Assembly (NCBI GenBank): GCA_007136375.1
Contig: SLHB01000114.1
Coordinates: 1 to 17,387, forward strand
DNA: 17,387 nucleotides
Source: Candidatus Hydrogenedentota bacterium
Lineage (GTDB): Bacteria; Hydrogenedentota; Hydrogenedentia; Hydrogenedentales; SLHB01
Direction: 5' to 3'
A program made the translations under genes and the position numbers. Each line of letters begins with the position of its first letter. Position 1 is the stretch's first letter. Positions 7,714 to 13,813 of this stretch are shown here, in pieces. The notes beneath the pieces are model-generated. The model did not search any database. It was not told where the DNA came from and saw only the letters and a list, made by a program, of their open reading frames with translations.

Positions 7714-7749
7714 GTTCCGCCATCCAGTGCTAATGCGCTGCGGCGGAAC
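7714..7749 (+). repeat. Strong hairpin after the EAL gene
   Basis: The outer arms GTTCCGCC (7714-7721) and GGCGGAAC (7742-7749) pair perfectly. An inner stem CAGTGC/GCGCTG (7725-7730 and 7735-7740) closes on a TAAT loop. It lies 10 nt after the EAL stop. There is no T-run, so it may be a rho-assisted terminator or a 3'-end stabiliser. Confidence 0.6.
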
Positions 7750-7819
7750 AGTGATGGGCCGGCCGCTCTCCGCTGTTGCGGCGCGAACAACTTCCGTGCG
7801 CTCGTTGTGTGTGCTGCGC

Positions 7820-7825
7820 TACAAT
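7820..7825 (+). promoter_or_regulatory. Weak -10 candidate for the permease-thiD operon
   Basis: TACAAT is a good -10 hexamer about 100 nt before the permease start, in a GTGTGTGCTGCGC context. No convincing -35 stands at 16-18 bases. The leader of about 95 nt shows a CGTCCGGACG palindrome (7879-7888) but none of the conserved TPP-riboswitch (THI box) blocks. Confidence 0.3.
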
Positions 7826-7924
7826 ACGCTGGCGCTGAACAGGCATGGGGGATACGGCCGTGGGCGCGGGGGTGAACGCGTCCGGACGGAGATGGGCCCG
7901 GTTGTATGCGGAAGGAGGCGAGGG

Positions 7925-9127
7925 GTGGGATTGCGCTTAGTGAGTGTCGTGGGGCTGGTGGCGTTTCTTGCGCTGGCCTGGGCTCTATCGGAGAACCGCC
8001 GCGCCATCTCCTGGCGCATCGTGGCTTGGGGGCTGGCGTTGCAGTTCGCCTTGGCCTTGGTGATTCTCCGCGCGGGATTCGCCGAGCCGATCTTCAACGC
8101 CGTCCGCGCCGTGATCGGCGTTCTTACCGACGCGACAGTCGCTGGAGCGGAGTTCGTCTTCGGGCCCTTGGCCGACCCGGGCGACGCCATCTTGGCCTTC
8201 CACGTCCTGCCCGTCATCATTCTGGTCTCCGCTCTCTCGGCCATGCTCTATCAGTTGCGCATCATCCAAGGCGTCGTCCACGCGATGGCCTGGGTCATGC
8301 GCCGCACGCTAAAGACCTCCGGCGCCGAGACCTTCGGCGCGGCCCTCCTGGTGTTCCTGGGCATCGAATCCGTGACCGCGCTGCGGGGCTACATCAGCAA
8401 CATGACCCGATCCGAGTTGTGCGTGCTCATGACGGCTTTCATGGCGACGATCGCCGGGAGCGTCATGGTGGTGTACGCCGCCTTCGGCGCGGAGCCGGGC
8501 CACCTCATGACCGCCAGCCTCATCAGCGCGCCAGCCGCGATTCTTATCGCGAAGATGATGGTGCCGGAGACCGCCATTCCCGAAACACAGGAAGCGGGCC
8601 GGATCGAGCTGCCCGTGGAGACGTACAACGTGGTGGACGCCGCGGCGAAGGGAGCGGGGGAGGGGCTCAAGCTCGCCCTCAACGTCGCCGCCATGCTCAT
8701 CGCCTTCATCGGCCTGGTGTATCTCCTCAATCTGTTGGCCGAAACCCTTACCGGCCAGCCTTTCACCTACTACATGGGGCTGCTGTTCCTGCCCTTCGCG
8801 TGGCTGATGGGCGTGCCGATGCAAGACGTGTCCACCCTGGCGGGCCTCCTGGGCACGAAGACGGTGCTCAACGAGTTCCTCGCCTACGCGGAGTTGCAGG
8901 CGCTTATCGCCGAAGGCGCGCTGGAGCCTCGCTCAGTCATGGTGGCCACCTACGCCCTGTGCGGCTTCGCGAACCCCGGCAGTTTAGGCATCCTCATCGC
9001 CGGGCTGAGCTCCCTCATGCCGGACCGGCGCTCGGAGATTGTGCAACTGGGTCTCAAGGCCTTCGTGGGCGGCACCTTGGCCGCGTTCACCACCGCCTGC
9101 GTCGCGGGGATCATCGGCAATGTCTGA
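7925..9127 (+). CDS. CNT-family (NupC-like) nucleoside/pyrimidine permease
   Basis: This is an inner-membrane ion-coupled importer of the concentrative nucleoside transporter family. The GTG at 7925 has an AGGAGG SD (7913-7918) at 6 bases and gives 400 residues, the family length. The longer frame from 7727 adds an Arg/Gly-rich tail with no membrane character. There are several hydrophobic helices, starting with about residues 4-20 and 32-50. Recognisable family blocks are the NMTRSEL segment after the first re-entrant hairpin, TVLNEF (Asn316-Glu317) and ALCGFANPGS (about 344-353). The first hairpin reads FLGIES (144-149) where typical members have G-Q-T-E, so the base-contacting Gln-Thr pair is altered. 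The 3' end overlaps thiD by 8 nt, which suggests a thiamine-pyrimidine (HMP-like) substrate. That substrate is inference. Confidence 0.88.
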   Translation: MGLRLVSVVGLVAFLALAWALSENRRAISWRIVAWGLALQFALALVILRAGFAEPIFNAVRAVIGVLTDATVAGAEFVFGPLADPGDAILAFHVLPVIILVSALSAMLYQLRIIQGVVHAMAWVMRRTLKTSGAETFGAALLVFLGIESVTALRGYISNMTRSELCVLMTAFMATIAGSVMVVYAAFGAEPGHLMTASLISAPAAILIAKMMVPETAIPETQEAGRIELPVETYNVVDAAAKGAGEGLKLALNVAAMLIAFIGLVYLLNLLAETLTGQPFTYYMGLLFLPFAWLMGVPMQDVSTLAGLLGTKTVLNEFLAYAELQALIAEGALEPRSVMVATYALCGFANPGSLGILIAGLSSLMPDRRSEIVQLGLKAFVGGTLAAFTTACVAGIIGNV

Positions 9128-9941
9128 GCCGCTTCCCCTTCCGCCCCGCGTTCTGACCATCGCCGGCAGCGACAGTGGCGGCGGCGCCGGCATCGAAGCG
9201 GACCTGAAAGTCTGCGCCGCCCTCGGCGCCTATGGCATGGCCGCCGTGACCGCCGTGACCGCCCAGAACACCGTCGGCGTCCGGGGCGTCGAGGTCATGC
9301 CAGCGGCGTTCGTCGCCGAGCAGATCGCCGCCGTGGCGGAGGACATCGGCGTGGACGCGGCGAAGACGGGCATGCTCGCCAACGCCGCCATTGTGGAGGC
9401 GGCCGCGGAGAGCGTTCAACGCCACGGGATCCCCCATCTCGTGGTGGACCCCGTGATGGTGTCAAAAAGTGGCGCCCATTTGCTGGAGTCCGCCGCGCGG
9501 GACGCGTTGATCCAGGCGTTGCTGCCGCTGGCGACGGTGGTGACGCCGAATCTACCCGAGGCGGGCGTGCTCTTGGGGACGGAGGTGACCAATGAAGAGG
9601 GAATGCGCGCGGCCGCGGAGGGCATTCACGCCATGGGGCCGCGCTGGGTGCTGATCAAGGGGGGGCACCTGCGGGCGGCCGCCGCCCGGGATCTCCTGTA
9701 TGACGGCCGGGAGTTTACCGTATTCGAGGCGCCGCGGATTGAGACGAAGAACACCCACGGCACGGGCTGCACCTATTCGAGCGCCATCGCCGTGTACCTG
9801 GGCATGGGCTATTCCGCGCCGAACGCCGTGAGGGAAGCCAAGGCCTATCTCACCGGCGCGCTCCGCCACAGCCTGTCCCTTGGCCACGGCCACGGGCCGT
9901 TGGACCACGCCTGGCGCTCACGCTATCCGGACGAAGCGTAA
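9120..9941 (+). CDS. thiD: Hydroxymethylpyrimidine/phosphomethylpyrimidine kinase ThiD
   Basis: ThiD phosphorylates HMP and then HMP-phosphate to the diphosphate that is joined to the thiazole in thiamine synthesis. The ATG at 9120 overlaps the end of the permease by 8 nt, with GGGGA (9106-9110) as the ribosome site, and gives 273 residues (family about 265-270). The longer frame from 9039 is only permease sequence in another frame. The ribokinase-like fold shows the N-terminal TIAGSDSGGGAGIEADLK block (residues 13-30), TAQNTVGV, DAAKTGMLA, VVDPVMVSKSG at 108-118, TPNLPEA and the anion-hole motif THGTGCTYS. Cys217 is the conserved reactive cysteine near the catalytic site. No other thiamine gene is in the window. 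Confidence 0.96.
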   Translation: MSEPLPLPPRVLTIAGSDSGGGAGIEADLKVCAALGAYGMAAVTAVTAQNTVGVRGVEVMPAAFVAEQIAAVAEDIGVDAAKTGMLANAAIVEAAAESVQRHGIPHLVVDPVMVSKSGAHLLESAARDALIQALLPLATVVTPNLPEAGVLLGTEVTNEEGMRAAAEGIHAMGPRWVLIKGGHLRAAAARDLLYDGREFTVFEAPRIETKNTHGTGCTYSSAIAVYLGMGYSAPNAVREAKAYLTGALRHSLSLGHGHGPLDHAWRSRYPDEA

Positions 9942-9953
9942 CTTCGCGCCAAA

Positions 9954-9972
9954 GCGCGGCCGGCGGCCGCGC
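9954..9972. terminator. Hairpin between convergent thiD and dtxR-like genes
   Basis: The arms GCGCGGCC (9954-9961) and GGCCGCGC (9965-9972) pair perfectly around a 3-nt loop in the 36-nt convergent gap. The T-tracts on either side are short (TTCTTCTTT on the + side, TTT on the - side), so it is a plausible but weak bidirectional terminator. Confidence 0.5.
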
Positions 9973-9977
9973 CGCTG

Positions 9978-10568
9978 TTACTTCTTCTTTGAGCTTTTCT
10001 CCGGCGCTTGCTGCTGCGTGTCGGATCCCGCCGGAGACGCCAGGCAATCGTCCGGCGTTTCACACAGGGGGCAGGCGTTGGGCAGTTCCTCGCACCCTTC
10101 CTGGAAGGACTTCATGTTCTGATGGACCTGGGCGGCGCGCTCCTCGTCGCTGAGGATATAGCGCATGAGCCACACCAGCCGCTGGCCCGTCTCCAAGCTC
10201 ATGAGGTGTTCCATCTTACAGGCGTCGGACATGGCTACGTCCTTACCGACGCCGAGCACTTCCTCGAAGAACTTGGACAAGATGCGGAAGTTGTGCTCCA
10301 CGAGGTGGGCCATCTGCTTCCCTTCTTCGGTCAGCAGAAGGAATCGGTTGGGATCCTCGCTCACCCAGCCTCGCTTCTTGAGCTGAGAAATGGCCATGGA
10401 GGCCGCGCCCCGCGACACTTCGAGCATCTCCGCCACGTCCGTGACCCGGGCGTAGCCCAAGCTCTCGCGGAGAGCGTCAATGGCCATGAGATAGTGGGCG
10501 GCGGAATGGGTGATGTCGTTCTTTTCGAATTCCCGCCAATATGTTCCGTCGTTGATCGGCTTGCTCAT
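9978..10568 (-). CDS. DtxR/MntR-family metalloregulator with cysteine-rich C-terminus
   Basis: This is a metal-responsive transcription regulator of 196 residues. An N-terminal winged helix-turn-helix (about 20-85: VTDVAEMLEVSRGAASMAISQL with the wing near LLLTEEG) is followed by the metal-binding dimerisation region. There DACKMEH (115-121) matches the family D-A-C-x-x-E-H block, so Cys117, Glu120 and His121 are likely primary-site ligands. His25 stands where DtxR has Met10 and MntR has Asp8. His92 is kept from the ancillary site, but other ancillary ligands look lost. The SH3-like domain of DtxR is missing. Instead the tail has four cysteines (C159, C166, C169, C175, spacing 6-2-5) and ends SSKKK. 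The metal is not determinable. The start has AAGGAT upstream. It is probably autoregulated, since its promoter lies in an inverted repeat. Confidence 0.85.
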   Translation of the reverse strand: MSKPINDGTYWREFEKNDITHSAAHYLMAIDALRESLGYARVTDVAEMLEVSRGAASMAISQLKKRGWVSEDPNRFLLLTEEGKQMAHLVEHNFRILSKFFEEVLGVGKDVAMSDACKMEHLMSLETGQRLVWLMRYILSDEERAAQVHQNMKSFQEGCEELPNACPLCETPDDCLASPAGSDTQQQAPEKSSKKK

Positions 10569-10606
10569 AGGCTTATCCTTTGTGTATCGGCCTAAACATC
10601 ACCCAT

Positions 10607-10674
10607 CGTCATTTTATGCCCCAGTCGCATCGGAAATCAACCCATGATTAGCTCGACTAGGGCGTAAAATGATG
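10607..10674. repeat. Large inverted repeat around the dtxR-like promoter
   Basis: The 21-nt arms 10607-10627 and 10654-10674 are inverted copies with 18 of 21 positions matching, including CATTTTATGCCC against GGGCGTAAAATG and CAGTCG against CGACTA. The 26-nt centre holds a second small dyad, AATCA-ACCCA-TGATT (10635-10649). It fills much of the 121-nt gap between the methyltransferase stop and the regulator start. It could be a paired operator or a 3'-end hairpin of the upstream transcript. Confidence 0.65.
10611..10640 (-). promoter_or_regulatory. Promoter of the dtxR-like gene
   Basis: On the - strand, TTGATT (10640-10635) and TAAAAT (10616-10611) are separated by 18 bases, giving 4 of 6 and 5 of 6 matches to the housekeeping consensus. 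The -10 hexamer lies inside the left arm of the inverted repeat. A protein bound to that arm would block it. Confidence 0.5.
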
Positions 10675-10689
10675 GCGCCGCCGGGCGGC

Positions 10690-11517
10690 TCACGTCCGGC
10701 CGCGCGGGGTTGCGGGACCGGCATAGATCCGCGTGTCGTATTCGAACGTCACGTTTCCGCTGGCGTCCGCGTGCGCGTCAAACAACGTGGCGAGGGCGCC
10801 GAGCATCCGTTGGCCCCGGGGCGTGCCCGCCTCGGGGAGGTAGGACGACGACAGCGCCCGGCCCTTCAGGCCCTCCCAGTCGAACACCTGGCGGTTGGGG
10901 AGCGCGGCCTCCCGCGTGGGCGCGCCGCTGAACACTACGGCCATGTCCCCTGGTGAGGCCTGACGCTCCGCGACGTCCCGGTAGTCCGTGCCATGTTCGC
11001 AGAGAAAGGTCTCGTAAGCCCGGAGAAACGGCGTGGAATCCGTGCGCCGGCTGTTCCAGAAAAGGACGATCCAAGCGTCCGGACGGGCGATGCGCCGCCA
11101 TTCCCGCGCCGCGCTGTCCGCGTCGAACCAATGGAAGGCCTGGCCCGCAGCGATGCAGTCCACCGACCCCGCGGCCAAGCCGGTTCGCTCCGCCGTGGCG
11201 TTGAGCATGGCGAAGGCGGGCCAGGGGCGGAGCGACCGCGCGCCCGCGGCGGCCATGGGCCAATTGGGCTCGACGCCAATGACGCGGTGGCCCGCCCGGA
11301 GGAACGGCTCCGCAGAGAGTCCGGTCCCCGCGCCCATGTCCGCAACGGCGTGATGGGGCGCCAGGCCGCATAGGGCCTGGACCTCGGTGTAGAACGCCGG
11401 CGGATAGCCCGGGCGGCAGCGGCGATAATGCTCCACCCGGTCGGAAAACCGCTCCGTGGGCCGCCGGTTCATCCCCGGGACGTCGTGGCAGGCGCTCATG
11501 CCCCCGAAGGCGCGCAT
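10690..11517 (-). CDS. Class I SAM-dependent methyltransferase
   Basis: The 275-residue protein has the Rossmann methyltransferase fold. Motif I is VADMGAGTGLSAEPF (from about residue 58), the acidic end of strand 2 is GVEPN with Glu83, and the strand-4 region reads VDCIAAGQAFHWFD (about 118-131). The HWFD signature and the leading ERFSDRVEHYRRCRPGYP segment are typical of a family of small, functionally unassigned methyltransferases. The substrate is unknown. The ATG at 11517 shares its A with the aminotransferase TGA (TGATG), suggesting translational coupling. The conserved part only starts near Met16, so a start at 11472 is possible. There is no membrane or signal segment. Its position after the aminotransferase suggests one transcript, perhaps acting on related compounds. 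Confidence 0.85.
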   Translation of the reverse strand: MRAFGGMSACHDVPGMNRRPTERFSDRVEHYRRCRPGYPPAFYTEVQALCGLAPHHAVADMGAGTGLSAEPFLRAGHRVIGVEPNWPMAAAGARSLRPWPAFAMLNATAERTGLAAGSVDCIAAGQAFHWFDADSAAREWRRIARPDAWIVLFWNSRRTDSTPFLRAYETFLCEHGTDYRDVAERQASPGDMAVVFSGAPTREAALPNRQVFDWEGLKGRALSSSYLPEAGTPRGQRMLGALATLFDAHADASGNVTFEYDTRIYAGPATPRGRT

Positions 11518-12800
11518 CAGCGCGCCGCGGCGGGGACCTCCACGCGGGCCCAGGCGTCATGGAGCAGCGCCACGGCCTCCTCCAACTCCGCTTCGGTGAT
11601 GACCAGGGGCGGACTTACCCGCAGGACCTTTTGCGCCAGCGGGCCAAGGAAGTGAACGCCCTTGCCCCCGGCGCCCCGGTACGCTTCCAAAACGCAACGC
11701 TGGGCCGTGGGGCCATCGGCGATCTCGAGGCCGTACACGAGGCCTTCGCCACGCACCGCCGTGACGAAGGGGAAGGCGTCGCGAAGATCCTCCAAGGCCG
11801 CCGCCAATTTGGGGGCCATGGCCTGGCACTGGGCGACGACGCCGTCTTCCTCGAAGATGTCCAGGGCCGCGCAGACGGCGGCGCAGGCCCGCGGGTTCGC
11901 GCTAAAGGTGTCCGACGCCTCGCCGTAATCCAGCGTGTCGATGAGGTCCGCCCGGCCGACGACCGCCGCGGCGGGTTCGCCGTTGGCCAGGCCCTTGCCC
12001 ATGACCACCAGATCGGGCTCGACGCCGTAGCTTTGGAAGGCGTACATCTCGCCCGTGCGGCCATGGCAGGATTGGACTTCGTCGAAGATGAAAGCGATAT
12101 CATGGGCGGCGCACCACTCCTGCAAGAGTTGGTGATACCATTTCGGCGGATGAAAAGAGCCTTTCGCCCCCAGGTAGGGCTCCGTAATGAGCAAGGCTAT
12201 CCGGTTGGGAAATTCCTCCGCCAGCGCTTCCAACTCCCGCTCGTAAAACTCCTTGGGCTGATCGTCATCCAAGGGGAAGGAGATGAACCGGACGTTCGGA
12301 TTGGGACTGGTTTCGCCCGTCACATCCGCCGCCAGGCCCTTCTTGCCGTGGAACCCGCCCCGCGTCGCGGCCATGATGGGCCGGTCGGGATGACGGTGCA
12401 AGGCCGCCCACATGGCCTTCTGGACGCCCTCGGAGCCCGACGCGGCCCACAAGGCCTTCTCGGCCTTGCCTATCCCCAGGCTATGGATGAGCCGCTCCGT
12501 GGCCTCGATCTGGATGGCCGTGAGCATGTTGTAGCTGGTGCGCGGCAACTCCGCGCAATACTCGGCGTACTTCGCCTCGAACTTGGCGTGATTGTGGCCA
12601 AGGTTCGAGACGAGCACGCCCGAAGACATGTCGATGAGCTCGCGGCCGTCCACGGTCCACAGCGTGGAGCCCTGGGCCTTGCTGATTACCGCCTGAGTAG
12701 GCGTGTATGTGCTCAACCCCCGGCCGAGGACGTTCGCCGCCCGCTTCCGGATGTTGTTTCCCTTCGGTTCGCCGTTGTGTTGGATTACGCCGGTTGTCAT
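11517..12800 (-). CDS. Class III (PLP-dependent) aminotransferase
   Basis: This is a 427-residue omega-type aminotransferase of the acetylornithine, GABA and glutamate-semialdehyde group, binding pyridoxal phosphate in the cytosol. Family landmarks are ASGSEGVQKA (120-129, phosphate-binding SGSEA-type motif), GGFHGK (148-153), FDEVQSCHGRTG with Asp240 contacting the pyridine nitrogen, and MGKGLANG with the Schiff-base Lys269. DTFSAN (297-302) supplies the usual second-subunit phosphate contact. Substrate cannot be assigned from sequence. It is not an obvious arginine-operon enzyme, since no arg gene is near. The start is supported by a purine-rich GGAAAGGG upstream. It ends in a TGATG overlap with the methyltransferase. 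Aminotransferase, methyltransferase and the dtxR-like regulator follow each other on one strand. Confidence 0.9.
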   Translation of the reverse strand: MTTGVIQHNGEPKGNNIRKRAANVLGRGLSTYTPTQAVISKAQGSTLWTVDGRELIDMSSGVLVSNLGHNHAKFEAKYAEYCAELPRTSYNMLTAIQIEATERLIHSLGIGKAEKALWAASGSEGVQKAMWAALHRHPDRPIMAATRGGFHGKKGLAADVTGETSPNPNVRFISFPLDDDQPKEFYERELEALAEEFPNRIALLITEPYLGAKGSFHPPKWYHQLLQEWCAAHDIAFIFDEVQSCHGRTGEMYAFQSYGVEPDLVVMGKGLANGEPAAAVVGRADLIDTLDYGEASDTFSANPRACAAVCAALDIFEEDGVVAQCQAMAPKLAAALEDLRDAFPFVTAVRGEGLVYGLEIADGPTAQRCVLEAYRGAGGKGVHFLGPLAQKVLRVSPPLVITEAELEEAVALLHDAWARVEVPAAAR

Positions 12801-12931
12801 GAGACGGCCCTTTCCGTGGTGTGAGGCTTTCCCAGCCGCGGTCGAAGACGGTCCGCCCCCCGCCGCTTGTGCAGTCCCCCGGAAGCATGCGCACGGCGGC
12901 GTGGAAGCCGACCTGAAGGCCGGTACTGCGG
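12801..12931. other. Gap between Rrf2-like and aminotransferase genes
   Basis: This 131-nt stretch should contain the aminotransferase leader. I see no convincing -35/-10 pair, terminator or ORF in it, so read-through from the Rrf2-like gene is possible. Confidence 0.4.
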
Positions 12932-13345
12932 TTAGATGTGGTACATATGGATTTTGGCGGCGCTATCCACTATATCGCGGACGGTGAATTCCTGCAAGAC
13001 TTTCTCGAAGCCCTTGGCCACCTCGCGCCACGTGGGCTCCAGATCGCCGCCGTAGGGGTCCTCCACCGGCAAGGGATCCATGACCGGCCCGTCAATGGCC
13101 GCGACGATGTCGAGGAGGGTGATGTCGCTCGCGTTGCGCGCCATGTGGTACCCCCCCTGGGCGCCGCGCACGCTGCGCACCAAGCCCGCCCGCTTCAATT
13201 GGAGCAGGATATGCACGAGGTACTTTTCTGGTATACCCCGTTTCTCGGCGATCTTGAACGCCGTGATCGGCTCTTCGTTGTGCTCGCGCCGGGCCAATTC
13301 CACCATGGCGCGGCAGGCGTATTCGCATCTGGATGAGATATTCAT
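12932..13345 (-). CDS. Rrf2-family transcription regulator without Fe-S cysteines
   Basis: The protein has 137 residues, the usual size. The N-terminal winged helix covers about 1-75: CEYACRAMVELA, then ITAFKIAEKRGIPEKYLVHILLQLKRAGLV as helix-turn-helix, and the wing RGAQGGYHMAR (60-70), which is the family signature. The dimerisation helix follows. IscR-type members bind a cluster through three cysteines around residues 92-104. Here that region (GPVMDPLPVEDPYGG) has none, so it is more like CymR or other cluster-free members. The two cysteines present (7 and 11) are in helix 1. A good SD (AGGGGGA) stands 6 bases before the ATG. The gene is divergent from metH, and Rrf2 proteins often control sulfur metabolism, so a link is plausible but unproven. 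Confidence 0.9.
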   Translation of the reverse strand: MNISSRCEYACRAMVELARREHNEEPITAFKIAEKRGIPEKYLVHILLQLKRAGLVRSVRGAQGGYHMARNASDITLLDIVAAIDGPVMDPLPVEDPYGGDLEPTWREVAKGFEKVLQEFTVRDIVDSAAKIHMYHI

Positions 13346-13363
13346 TGAAGTTCCCCCTAATCT

Positions 13364-13379
13364 TTACCTCTTGAGTCAA
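13364..13379. promoter_or_regulatory. Candidate Rrf2 autoregulatory operator
   Basis: TTACCTC-TT-GAGTCAA is an imperfect dyad (5 of 7 arm positions match) just downstream of the -10 of the Rrf2-like gene, over the likely transcription start. Rrf2 proteins commonly repress their own gene from such positions. A second TTGACT copy is the -35 itself. Confidence 0.4.
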
Positions 13380-13407
13380 TATTAAACCGAAAAACTCCAG
13401 AAGTCAA
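13379..13407 (-). promoter_or_regulatory. Promoter of the Rrf2-like gene
   Basis: On the - strand TTGACT (13407-13402, 5 of 6) and TAATAT (13384-13379, 4 of 6) are separated by exactly 17 bases, giving a short leader of about 27 nt before the ATG at 13345. AT content rises sharply here compared with the surroundings. Confidence 0.65.
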
Positions 13408-13433
13408 ACGCCATGTGGCTCGCTCGGGCCCCT

Positions 13434-13479
13434 GCGAACGGCTCGCCGGAGGGGGAGACCGGGGGCCTCCATCGTTCGC
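13434..13479. repeat. Nested inverted repeat in the Rrf2-metH intergenic region
   Basis: The gap 13346-13815 holds no protein gene except the small leader ORF. In its middle, GCGAACG (13434-13440) pairs with CGTTCGC (13473-13479), enclosing GGAGG (13448-13452) and CCTCC (13466-13470). It lies upstream of both divergent promoters, so it is a DNA-level dyad or belongs to an unseen transcript. No riboswitch consensus (cobalamin, SAM, SAH) was recognised. Confidence 0.45.
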
Positions 13480-13541
13480 CCGGATCGTTGAGCGGAACAT
13501 ATCCGGCGGCTGCGTTGTTGAATCATTTAAGGCAGGCGTGG

Positions 13542-13575
13542 ATCGGCGGGGCGGGTGCGCCAATTCCCCGCCGGT
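13542..13575. repeat. Inverted repeat abutting the metH -35
   Basis: CGGCGGGG (13544-13551) and CCCCGCCG (13566-13573) pair perfectly around 14 nt, and A13542/T13575 extend the stem over a wobble. It ends at the metH -35, so it could be an activator or repressor site. Confidence 0.45.
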
Positions 13576-13603
13576 TTAACACGTTTCGTCTGTGTGCTAT
13601 ACT
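13576..13603 (+). promoter_or_regulatory. Strong promoter of metH
   Basis: TTAACA (13576-13581, 5 of 6) and TATACT (13598-13603, 5 of 6) are separated by 16 bases, and TGC directly before the -10 makes it an extended -10. It predicts a transcript start near 13610 and a leader of about 205 nt. Confidence 0.7.
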
Positions 13604-13667
13604 CTTGTTTTCGACCATTCCCACGGACCGGGCCCGGAACGCGTCTGCGTAAGCCCGGCGCCGCCAT

Positions 13668-13726
13668 CGCGACCCGCCAGGGTCGCGCGGCATGTCCGCG
13701 AGGGCCGCCCCATGGCCATTCGCGGA
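13668..13726 (+). promoter_or_regulatory. Structured metH leader with competing hairpins
   Basis: Stem 1 is CGCGACCC (13668-13675) with GGGTCGCG (13680-13687). Stem 2 is TCCGCGA (13695-13701) with TCGCGGA (13720-13726), plus an inner GGCC/GGCC. An alternative stem, CGCGG (13686-13690) with CCGCG (13696-13700), excludes both. The 3' arm of stem 2 covers part of the SD of the small ORF at 13736. It matches no riboswitch class I know. Confidence 0.5.
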
Positions 13727-13735
13727 GGGTGACAT

Positions 13736-13813
13736 ATGCCTTCTACTCCCGCCTTTCCCGGCCGCGGCGACGCCGCAGACGCAGAACCACAACTTGAGGT
13801 AATCCAACTATAG
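13736..13813 (+). CDS. 25-codon leader ORF upstream of metH
   Basis: The ATG at 13736 has a good SD (GGAGGG, 13724-13729) six bases upstream and encodes 25 residues (MPSTPAFPGRGD near the start, EVIQL at the end), stopping at TAG 13811-13813. Only two bases separate this stop from the metH ATG. The nearest SD-like sequence for metH itself (GAGGT, 13796-13800) is 15 bases away, too far to work well, so ribosomes ending the small ORF may restart at metH. The peptide has no run of Met or Cys codons and no known stalling motif. It could also be a chance ORF. Its codon usage is too short to judge. Confidence 0.4.
   Translation: MPSTPAFPGRGDAADAEPQLEVIQL

Noticed and set aside
7826..7924. TPP riboswitch before the permease-thiD pair
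   Set aside because: The conserved CUGAGA and second THI-box blocks are absent.
7906..9156. 416-codon frame overlapping the permease in another + frame
   Set aside because: Arg/His/Gly/Pro-rich product typical of an out-of-frame reading; the permease frame has membrane helices and family motifs.
11559..12824. 421-codon open frame on the + strand opposite the aminotransferase
   Set aside because: Antisense shadow; the - strand product has all PLP-enzyme motifs.
13413..13652. 79-codon frame across the metH promoter
   Set aside because: No SD, no similarity to a known family, and it spans a strong promoter.
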